NCBI GenBank assembly: GCA_031277995.1
Contig: JAITLH010000447.1
Span: 1 to 7,943 of the forward strand
Origin: Deltaproteobacteria bacterium
Lineage (GTDB): Bacteria > Desulfobacterota > Desulfarculia > Adiutricales > Adiutricaceae
Direction of reading: 5' to 3'
Length of the DNA stretch: 7,943 nucleotides
Shown here: positions 1 to 4,565 of the stretch, piece after piece
Layout of the letters: each line of letters begins with the position of its first letter
Numbering within the stretch: the stretch's first letter is position 1
Position numbers and translations under genes: made by a program
The notes under the pieces: generated by a model
Database searches by the model: none
What the model was told of the DNA's origin: nothing
What the model saw: the letters and a program-made list of their open reading frames with translations, nothing else

Positions 1-49
1 CATCCCTTACGAGCGTTTGGGTTGGGTCCGGGAGGCCTTGGCCAGCTAG
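1..49 (+). CDS. Possible C-terminal end of a convergent gene (partial)
   Basis: Reading from base 2, a frame ending in TAG at 47-49 gives IPYERLGWVREALAS. This looks like a real protein tail, and its codons (GCC, TTG, GTC, CGG) match those of the other genes. It would converge on potC, and the strong hairpin at 99-143 could end both transcripts. All three plus frames stay open across this short stretch, so the call rests on codon style and layout only. No family can be named from 15 residues. Confidence 0.33.
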   Translation, partial: IPYERLGWVREALAS

Positions 50-58
50 TTGGCCAAA

Positions 59-87
59 GCCAATTCGCCAAGGCCAATTCTCCAAAG
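59..87. repeat. Short tandem repeat, two units of about 14 bp
   Basis: GCCAATTCGCCAAG is followed directly by GCCAATTCTCCAAAG, two near-identical units. Just before them is an inverted repeat, TTGGCCA (38-44) and TGGCCAA (51-57). The stretch lies between the possible convergent gene end and the two-way terminator. No function is evident. Confidence 0.45.
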
Positions 88-98
88 AAATCCGTCCC

Positions 99-143
99 AA
101 AAAAAAATTTTAAAGCCGCCCGGACGGGCGGCTTTAAAATTTT
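99..143. terminator. Strong bidirectional intrinsic terminator ending the pot operon
   Basis: A perfect 19-bp stem (104-122 with 125-143) encloses a two-base tip and has a GC-rich core (GCCGCCCG/CGGGCGGC). Leftward, the RNA runs into nine U residues (bases 107-99). Rightward, it ends in UUUU (140-143). It therefore suits the end of potABC and also a gene entering from the left. The potC stop codon (134-136) lies inside the right arm, so ribosomes finishing potC reach into the hairpin. Confidence 0.85.
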
Positions 144-925
144 CTGGTTAGCCTTTCGATGACGATGACCGGGACTGCGGTGAGAATCAGCATAACCGTG
201 GACAGGGCGTGGATTTCGGGGGTCAGGCCCCTTTTTATCGCGGCGTAAACGTAGATCGGCAAGGTGATTGATTCCGGCCCGTGGTTAAAGAAACTAATGA
301 TGAAATCGTCAAGGGACAGGGTAAAGGCCAACATGGCCCCGGCCATGACCCCGGGGAAGATTAGGGGCAAGGTGACCTTGCGGAAACGAAAAAACGTCGT
401 GGCGTAAAGATCGAAGGCCGCTTCGTTTATGTCGTTACCGAGGCTGTCCAAGCGACTTTTGACCACCAAGGTGACGAAGGATATTTGGAAGGTCACGTGG
501 GCTATGATCAAAGTCACCATGCCCATGTCAAAGATTTTTGAGACCATCCGAAGGGCGTTAAAGGCCAAGGCCAAGGCCACGGCCATGATTATGTCCGGAA
601 CGACCACGGGGAGGTTAATGACCTGATCGAAAAACCTTTGGAAGGGAGCCGACCAAGGGGTCCGGTAAAGGCCGATGGCCAGGGCCGTTCCCAAGATCGT
701 GGCGATGGCGGTCGAAATGGTGGCCACGATTAGGGTATTTATCGTCGCGTCGATGACGTATTCGTTATTTATTAATCTTTCGTACCATTTAAGGGTAAAA
801 CCCCGCCAAGCCAGCCCGAAGATGGCGTCGTTTACGGAGAATATCGCCACGGCCACCGAGGGGACGTACATGAGGATCATGCCGAGGATGGCGACAAAGG
901 CTATGATTGGCCTTTTATGGTCCAT
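134..925 (-). CDS. potC: Spermidine/putrescine ABC transporter permease PotC
   Basis: This is one of the two inner-membrane subunits that form the channel of the PotABCD polyamine importer. The 263-residue product matches PotC family length (E. coli PotC is 264). It begins with a hydrophobic segment (about 8-30) and has further hydrophobic segments at about 62-86, 102-125, 135-155, 190-212 and 240-257. The coupling motif that contacts the ATPase is EAAFDLYATTF from residue 168, with LP at 186-187; the usual Gly is Tyr174. The region SLDDFIISFFNHGPE (204-218) and the following ITLPIYVYAAIKRGLTPEIHA are typical of PotC. The start ATG at 925 is preceded by AAGGG at a good distance, 18 bases after the potB stop. 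The gene is last in potA-potB-potC and its stop lies in the terminator stem. Family assignment is firm; polyamine specificity comes from the family and operon. Confidence 0.94.
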   Translation of the reverse strand: MDHKRPIIAFVAILGMILMYVPSVAVAIFSVNDAIFGLAWRGFTLKWYERLINNEYVIDATINTLIVATISTAIATILGTALAIGLYRTPWSAPFQRFFDQVINLPVVVPDIIMAVALALAFNALRMVSKIFDMGMVTLIIAHVTFQISFVTLVVKSRLDSLGNDINEAAFDLYATTFFRFRKVTLPLIFPGVMAGAMLAFTLSLDDFIISFFNHGPESITLPIYVYAAIKRGLTPEIHALSTVMLILTAVPVIVIERLTRKF

Positions 926-943
926 TTTTACCCTTTTGAGTTT

Positions 944-1912
944 TTAATTAAATTTCGTGACGTAGACGTCGTTTGATTGGTTGTCAAACCCGGAGCGCCT
1001 TCGAAAGATGGTCATGGCCACCAAAGTCAGTATCATTAAGGCCCCGGCCAGGGCCGCGCCAAAAGGCCAGTCCCGGGCTTGGGTGAATTGCTGCTGGATG
1101 ACGTTTCCGATGAGCATGGTTTTGGCGCCGCCCAAAATGTCCGTCACGACGAACATGCTCATGGCCGGGACGAAGGTCACGATGATGCCAACCGAGAGCC
1201 CGGGCTTGGTCTGGGGCAAAACGGCCTGGGTAAAAATCAGCCAGGGCGAGCCGTAGAGATCCTTGGCCGCTTCCAAGATCTCCCAGTTAAAGCGATCCAC
1301 GCTCGAATAAAGGGGCAGGGCCATGAAGGGCAAAAAGGTACTGACCATGCCCAGATAGACGGCCAGGGAGCCCGGGTAAAGGGGCGTCCCCTCGTTTAAA
1401 AGGCCAATGGCCGCCAAGATTTTGGCCGGGGGTAAATTGGGCCCCAATATGAGTAACCAAGCGTAGGCCCTTACGACCACGTTGGTCCAAAAGGGGATGA
1501 CCAGGAGGATGAGCCAATAAACCTTTCGTTTTCTGGGTCGGGTGGCGATGTGAAAGGTCAATGGATAGGCCAGTAAAACGCACAAAAACGTGGTAACGAA
1601 AGCCATCCAGAGGCTTCGGCCAATGATGTATAAGATGGCCGGGCTCCACCCGAAAGTGGTGTAGCCGCCGAGGCGTTTTATGTTGGCCCAGGTGGGATCG
1701 AAGACGATTTCGCCGTATTGGCCCCGGCTAAGAAAGGCCATGCCGACCAAAAGCAGGCAGGGCAAGGCCAAAAGCAGCGTTAGCCATAAAAGGGAGGGAA
1801 CGGCCAAAATCATGCTTTTTAGCCGAATGCGCCAATAACTGGTTAATTCGCCTTGCCAAATAACGTATTTAGTGGTGTCGAGTGGTTTTTCAGGGATGTG
1901 CTCTTGCCCCAT
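944..1912 (-). CDS. potB: Spermidine/putrescine ABC transporter permease PotB
   Basis: This is the second channel-forming permease of the polyamine importer and the partner of PotC. The product has 322 residues, longer than E. coli PotB (about 275), because of a hydrophilic N-terminal extension of about 33 residues rich in charged and polar residues before the first membrane span (about 34-60). Further spans lie near 93-120, 130-157, 182-203, 240-262 and 283-303. IPFWTNVVVRAYAWLLILG (139-157) is characteristic of PotB. The ATPase-coupling motif is EAAKDLYGSPW from residue 214, with LP at 232-233. The start at 1912 is well supported by GGGAGG (1918-1923) five bases upstream, so the extension is probably real. 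A hairpin with a T-run and a repeated GGAG-bearing decamer separate it from potA. The last codons are followed closely by the potC ribosome site, so potB and potC are translationally close. Confidence 0.94.
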   Translation of the reverse strand: MGQEHIPEKPLDTTKYVIWQGELTSYWRIRLKSMILAVPSLLWLTLLLALPCLLLVGMAFLSRGQYGEIVFDPTWANIKRLGGYTTFGWSPAILYIIGRSLWMAFVTTFLCVLLAYPLTFHIATRPRKRKVYWLILLVIPFWTNVVVRAYAWLLILGPNLPPAKILAAIGLLNEGTPLYPGSLAVYLGMVSTFLPFMALPLYSSVDRFNWEILEAAKDLYGSPWLIFTQAVLPQTKPGLSVGIIVTFVPAMSMFVVTDILGGAKTMLIGNVIQQQFTQARDWPFGAALAGALMILTLVAMTIFRRRSGFDNQSNDVYVTKFN

Positions 1913-1917
1913 GTCCG

Positions 1918-1947
1918 CCTCCCATAGACTCCTATAGACTCCTATAG
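1918..1947 (-). repeat. Tandem 10-bp repeat carrying three ribosome-site-like cores upstream of potB
   Basis: On the coding strand the decamer CTATAGGAGT occurs twice (1947-1938 and 1937-1928) and is followed by the variant CTATGGGAGG (1927-1918). Each copy carries GGAG. Only the last has correct spacing (five bases) to the potB ATG, so it is the working Shine-Dalgarno site; the other two sit 10 and 20 bases further upstream. Confidence 0.8.
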
Positions 1948-1960
1948 AGAAGAAAAAATG

Positions 1961-1992
1961 AAAAAAGCCCGGCCGTTTTTAATTGACCGGGC
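1961..1992 (-). terminator. Intrinsic terminator or attenuator inside the pot operon (between potA and potB)
   Basis: On the transcribed strand GCCCGG (1992-1987) pairs with CCGGGC (1972-1967) across a 14-base A-rich loop and is followed by TTTTTT (1966-1961), with another T6 shortly after. The stem has only six pairs but all are G-C. It lies 20 bases past the potA stop. It probably works as a partial terminator that lowers potBC transcript relative to potA, or protects the potA 3' end after cleavage. Confidence 0.6.
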
Positions 1993-2012
1993 CTAATATG
2001 GGCAAGGTAATG

Positions 2013-3098
2013 TCAATGGATGATGGGGTTCTCCAAGGGAACTAGATGTTCGGGGGGAATGTAAACGGCGAGCCGTTGGCCGCTTTGAACGTCCAAACGG
2101 GTGTTGACCCTAACGAGCAAAGGCTCGATGGGCAAGTCGTTTTCTCGATCCTTAACCAGCATCAGATCGAGGCCTTCGCCGTTAAAGACTTGATCCTTAA
2201 CGAAACCGACAAACCAATTGTTCCCGGCGGGCGCGGAATCGTTGTGGATTTCGATCTTCTCGGGCCAGACAAACATCTTGCCCTTGTCCCACTTGGGCTT
2301 GTTTTTTACGTCCATTGGCCCGTAAGGCGTGTCGAAGACGGTATCGCTCATCTTGGAAGCGTCCATGAAATTGGTCGCGCCCAAAAACTCGGCCACGAAT
2401 TTATTGGCCGGCCTGGCGAAAACGTCGGCGGTGGGCCCGCTTTGGATGATTTCGCCTTCGTTCATGACCACCAATCGATTGGAAAGCCTTTTGGTCTCGT
2501 TATGATCGTGGGTGACCAAAACGAAAGTGGTTCCGAGCTTTTGCTGGAGGGCCCTAAGCTCTTGCTGAACCTGGGACCTTAGGTGGGCGTCCAGGGCGCT
2601 TAGTGGTTCGTCGAGTAAAAGTAACCTAGGCTCGTTAACAAGGGCCCTGGCCAAAGCCACCCTTTGCTTTTGTCCTCCGGAAAGTTGGTTGGGAAAACGT
2701 TTTTCCAAACCTTCCATCTGGATAAGAGACAAAATGTCCTTGACTTTTTTCTCGATTTTATCTTTGGGAGTTTTTCTGGCTTGAAGGCCAAAAGAGACGT
2801 TAGAATAAACATCAAGGTGGGGAAATAGAGCGTAACTCTGAAAAACGGTATTGATTTCTCGCTTAGAAGCGGGTAATCTTGTTATTTCAGTGGAATCTAA
2901 AAAGATTCTACCCTTGTCTGGCAGCTCCAAGCCAGCGATGATTCTTAAGAGAGTTGTCTTTCCACAACCTGAAGGACCAAGTATGGTTAGTATATCGCCT
3001 TCTTCTACGGAAAGATCAACATCGATCAGAGCCTTGTGATTAGTAAATGTTTTTGAAATATCATAACATACTAATCCTTTGTTAATCTGGTCTTTCAA
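2013..3098 (-). CDS. potA: Spermidine/putrescine ABC transporter ATPase PotA
   Basis: This is the cytoplasmic ATPase that drives polyamine import through PotB/PotC. In the 361-residue product: Walker A GPSGCGKT (41-48), Q-loop Gln87, signature LSGGQ (139-143), Walker B LLLLDEP (159-165), D-loop SALD (167-170) and H-loop His197. The residues from about 235 onward form the C-terminal TOBE-type regulatory region usual in PotA/MalK-like ATPases. Start: the frame opens with TTG at 3098. An in-frame TGA lies three codons upstream, and I see no ATG, GTG or TTG in frame before Walker A, so TTG is the best start although its ribosome site is poorly spaced. The first gene of the operon, it follows a long structured leader. 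Base composition changes inside the gene: hand-counted 60-base rows from 2701 to 3060 are about 33-45% GC, while rows 2401-2700 that I counted are about 55-62%. Confidence 0.95.
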   Translation of the reverse strand: MKDQINKGLVCYDISKTFTNHKALIDVDLSVEEGDILTILGPSGCGKTTLLRIIAGLELPDKGRIFLDSTEITRLPASKREINTVFQSYALFPHLDVYSNVSFGLQARKTPKDKIEKKVKDILSLIQMEGLEKRFPNQLSGGQKQRVALARALVNEPRLLLLDEPLSALDAHLRSQVQQELRALQQKLGTTFVLVTHDHNETKRLSNRLVVMNEGEIIQSGPTADVFARPANKFVAEFLGATNFMDASKMSDTVFDTPYGPMDVKNKPKWDKGKMFVWPEKIEIHNDSAPAGNNWFVGFVKDQVFNGEGLDLMLVKDRENDLPIEPLLVRVNTRLDVQSGQRLAVYIPPEHLVPLENPIIH

Positions 3099-3119
3099 TT
3101 CCTCTCATATGCCTCCCTT
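3082..3119 (-). promoter_or_regulatory. Unusual potA initiation region with an overlapping 8-codon mini-ORF
   Basis: On the minus strand AAGGGAGG (3119-3112) lies 3 bases before an ATG (3108) and 13 bases before the potA TTG (3098). The ATG opens an 8-codon frame, MRGIERPD, ending with TAA at 3084-3082, so it overlaps the potA start in another frame. A second core, AGAGG (3105-3101), is only two bases from the TTG. Neither core is ideally spaced for potA. The arrangement could slow or couple potA translation, but this is inferred from spacing alone. Confidence 0.35.
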
Positions 3120-3168
3120 CAACCCGAAAAGTCTTGGAATTACTTATTTTTAGGGATCGTTCCTGGAT

Positions 3169-3322
3169 TTAATCGGACGCGATTGGGGGTGCCTTGCCGA
3201 ATAAAATTCGGTAGGTCGGGTTGTGGCTAGATTTTTAAGCGTGGGCCAGACGCTAAACGTCCGATTAAGGTTCCGGGTTCGAGTAATTCCGGACCGATTC
3301 TTATCCCCCCAAATTAGGGATA
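3169..3322 (-). ncRNA. Candidate structured 5' leader RNA of the pot operon
   Basis: Within the transcript expected from the promoter at 3333-3362, several helices can be drawn. An 11-bp stem, TTAATCGGACG (3268-3258) with CGTCCGATTAA (3179-3169), closes a junction. Inside it are AGCGT/ACGCT (3254-3238) and CCGAAT/ATTCGG with a three-base tip (3211-3197). Directly next to the closing stem is a seven-pair bulged helix (3295-3289 with 3276-3269). At the 5' end is TATCCC/GGGATA (3322-3302). In addition TTGGGGG (3312-3306) can pair with CCCCCAA (3189-3183), bridging the whole element. The potA ribosome site AGGGA (3118-3114) could pair with TCCCT (3156-3152). This resembles a riboswitch-like leader. 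I recognise no known class. Confidence 0.5.
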
Positions 3323-3332
3323 GAAAATCCAT

Positions 3333-3362
3333 TTTATAGCACCGTACCAGGGGCCAGGTCAA
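3333..3362 (-). promoter_or_regulatory. Sigma70-type promoter of the potABC operon
   Basis: On the minus strand TTGACC (3362-3357; 5 of 6 matches to the -35 consensus) is followed after 18 bases by TATAAA (3338-3333; 5 of 6). Transcription would start near 3326, just before the first leader hairpin, giving about 230 nt of untranslated leader before the potA TTG. Confidence 0.55.
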
Positions 3363-3760
3363 ATAAAATTTTTCGCGGCCAAGATAATTGTCTATATTAT
3401 GGCCAAATCATTAGTGAAAAAAATGGGCTTTTTTCGCCCAACGCCCGGCCCGCCCGACGTCTTCTCCCTGTCCCTTAACCCTGGAACGATTTTTCCCATA
3501 AACCATGACTTTTTAAGCCGATGGAATCATATGGCTTCCCAAGGCCTCAGGCGGAAACGGCGAGGCTTTCTTTTGGGCCAATTGATTGATTGTCATAATT
3601 AAAATGCGCCCTTGACGCGAAATCACCCTTTCGGCGATTGGCGCGCCTTTGGCCAAAACTTCCCAACCAAAACCTGGCCCAAAAAGTTTATTTGACGTTT
3701 TTATCAGTTTAAGCTTAAACCAATCCCCCGGTCAAGTTTTTTCAAAAAGCTTCCCTTTCC
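3363..3760. other. Spacer without a supported gene
   Basis: No reading frame here has a ribosome site plus convincing protein content. Visible structure includes a minus-strand hairpin with a T-run (3417-3440, listed separately), the 8-bp palindrome GGCGCGCC (about 3640-3647) and a perfect 14-bp palindrome GTTTAAGCTTAAAC (3707-3720) just before the tandem repeat array. Confidence 0.6.
3417..3440 (-). terminator. Weak candidate terminator for leftward transcription through the repeat array
   Basis: On the minus strand TGGGC (3440-3436) pairs with GCCCA (3428-3424) around an A-rich loop and is followed directly by seven T (3423-3417). The stem is short, so efficiency would be modest. It could end an RNA begun at the minus-strand promoter near 4159-4187. 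Confidence 0.35.
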
Positions 3761-4008
3761 CGCGCCCCAAAACCGGCGCGGCCCAAACGCCGTAAGCCCA
3801 ACGCGCCCCAAAACCGGCGCGGCCCAAATGGACGTAAACCCAACGCGCCCCAAAACCGGCGAGGCCAAATGGACGTAAACCCAACGCGCCCCAAAACCGG
3901 TGCGGCCCAAATGGACGTAAACCCAACGCGCCGGAAAACCGGCGCGGCCCAAACGGCCGTAAGCCCAACGCGCCGGAAAACGGGGACGGCCCAAATGGCT
4001 GGAAGCCC
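3761..4008. repeat. Tandem repeat (minisatellite), six units of 41-42 bp with internal hairpins
   Basis: Six head-to-tail units start at 3761, 3802, 3844, 3885, 3927 and 3969. Units 2, 4 and 5 are 42 bp, units 1 and 3 are 41 bp through one-base deletions at different places, and unit 6 is degraded. A typical unit runs CGCGCCCCAAAACCGGCGCG then GCCCAAATGGACGTAAACCC and AA. Each begins with an inverted repeat: unit 5 has the perfect CGCGCCGG-AAAA-CCGGCGCG, units 1 and 2 keep six-base arms, and unit 4 keeps pairing through a G-U. The 42-bp length keeps frames open on both strands, but the one-base deletions change frame and no ribosome site is seen, so coding is unlikely. There are no unique spacers, so it is not a CRISPR array. 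Confidence 0.93.
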
Positions 4009-4158
4009 CGGGCGGCAACCAAGGCGACCGGGCGGGTTCGGTCTGGGATTTTTTAGTTAGGACGCTTGATTAGCCTTATTAAGGAGATTAGAAGCAGCGT
4101 TTAAGCGAGTTTTTCGCACCAATGTCATAACTTTAACTGTAAAATCTGGAAAAGAATA

Positions 4159-4187
4159 ATTAAAAATCTATGGTGGTATATTTTCAA
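4159..4187 (-). promoter_or_regulatory. Candidate leftward promoter diverging from the riboswitch promoter
   Basis: On the minus strand TTGAAA (4187-4182) is followed after exactly 17 bases by TTTAAT (4164-4159), each matching 5 of 6 consensus bases. It would transcribe leftward through the tandem repeat array. The surrounding DNA is AT-rich, so a chance match is possible, and no clear protein gene lies downstream. Confidence 0.38.
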
Positions 4188-4214
4188 GCTTAATTTAGCA
4201 AATTGAGATTAAAG

Positions 4215-4243
4215 TTGACATTCCGGCTGTCAAGGAGTACTTT
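4215..4243 (+). promoter_or_regulatory. Promoter of the cobalamin riboswitch-permease transcript
   Basis: A perfect -35 TTGACA (4215-4220) is followed after 17 bases by TACTTT (4238-4243), a weak -10. Transcription would start near 4250, exactly where the riboswitch begins. The -35 is also the left arm of an inverted repeat TTGACA-N7-TGTCAA (4215-4233), a possible operator. Confidence 0.55.
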
Positions 4244-4249
4244 AAATTC

Positions 4250-4420
4250 GGTTCGACATATAAGGAAGATCGGTGAAAATCCGACACGGACCCGCCGCTG
4301 TGAACGGGGACGGCGCGTCGCCTTGGGCCAAAAGGGTTACGCCTTTTGGCCGGTCACTGGGATTAAGCCCCGGGAAGGCCGCGACAAAGCCGGTCGATCC
4401 GTAAGTCAGAAGACCTGTCT
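4250..4420 (+). ncRNA. Cobalamin riboswitch (AdoCbl-type aptamer)
   Basis: The conserved boxes of the cobalamin riboswitch appear in order: GGTGAAAATCC (4272-4282), CCCGCCGCTGTGA (4291-4303), GTCACTG (4353-4359), GGGAAGGC (4372-4379) and the B12 box AGTCAGAAGACCTGTC (4404-4419). A perfect 10-bp helix, GGCCAAAAGG/CCTTTTGGCC (about 4326-4351), forms a peripheral arm. In known members, binding of a cobalamin to the aptamer usually lowers expression of the downstream gene. Here the next gene is an NCS2 permease, 146 bases past the aptamer. No T-run follows, so control of translation is more likely than termination. Confidence 0.95.
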
Positions 4421-4426
4421 AACTCC

Positions 4427-4538
4427 AAGGCCCCAAGGCGACTCGACGCCGGGCCTTCGCTTCTCCGGTGGTTGATGGCAAAAACCTCCTTATCAGACCC
4501 AAAGTTTCTTGAAAAGCGATCCTTTAACTAAGGATCGC
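4427..4538 (+). promoter_or_regulatory. Riboswitch expression platform with two hairpins
   Basis: The first hairpin is AAGGCCC (4427-4433) with GGGCCTT (4451-4457), with GGCG/CGCC (4437-4440/4447-4450) nested inside. The second is a perfect 8-bp stem, GCGATCCT (4516-4523) with AGGATCGC (4531-4538), 12 bases before the permease ribosome site GGAGTGAG (4551-4558). Neither is followed by a T-run. Either could form or melt depending on aptamer state; the exact switch is not resolved by eye. Confidence 0.5.
4475..4531 (+). CDS. Possible 18-codon upstream ORF in the riboswitch platform
   Basis: ATG at 4475 opens MAKTSLSDPKFLEKRSFN, ending in TAA at 4529-4531. The upstream GGTGG (4467-4471) is a poor ribosome site only three bases from the ATG. 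The stop codon falls in the loop and the first stem base of the hairpin at 4516-4538, so a translating ribosome would open that hairpin just upstream of the permease start. It may be a regulatory leader peptide or a chance frame. Confidence 0.25.
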   Translation: MAKTSLSDPKFLEKRSFN

Positions 4539-4565
4539 CCGCTTGGGTATGGAGTGAGAACATCT

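Noticed and set aside
2046..2582. 178-residue plus-strand ORF opposite potA
   Set aside because: Antisense shadow of a conserved ATPase gene, with no family features of its own.
3269..3295. T-arm-like GGTTCGAG suggesting a tRNA
   Set aside because: Flanking bases do not give a 5-7-5 T arm, and no acceptor, D or anticodon arms can be drawn; the bases fit the bulged leader helix better.
3514..3596. 27-residue minus-strand ORF starting MTINQLAQKKAS
   Set aside because: Host-like codons, but no usable ribosome site and no terminator linked to it.
3399..3602. 67-residue plus-strand ORF
   Set aside because: No ribosome site, no recognisable domains, and it spans a hairpin with a T-run.
3761..4008. 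CRISPR array
   Set aside because: Units are directly adjacent with no unique spacers, and no cas gene is present.
3704..4060. Overlapping reading frames with 14-residue repeats on both strands across the tandem array
   Set aside because: The 42-bp unit keeps every frame open by periodicity. One-base deletions in units 1 and 3 shift the frame within each ORF, and no ribosome site precedes any start.
4057..4128. 23-residue minus-strand ORF just downstream of the leftward promoter
   Set aside because: No Shine-Dalgarno sequence before the ATG and unremarkable composition; could be revisited if a transcript is found.
4509..4565. TTG at 4509 as the permease start
   Set aside because: No ribosome site, the extension crosses the hairpin 4516-4538, and the family N-terminus begins at the ATG at 4566.
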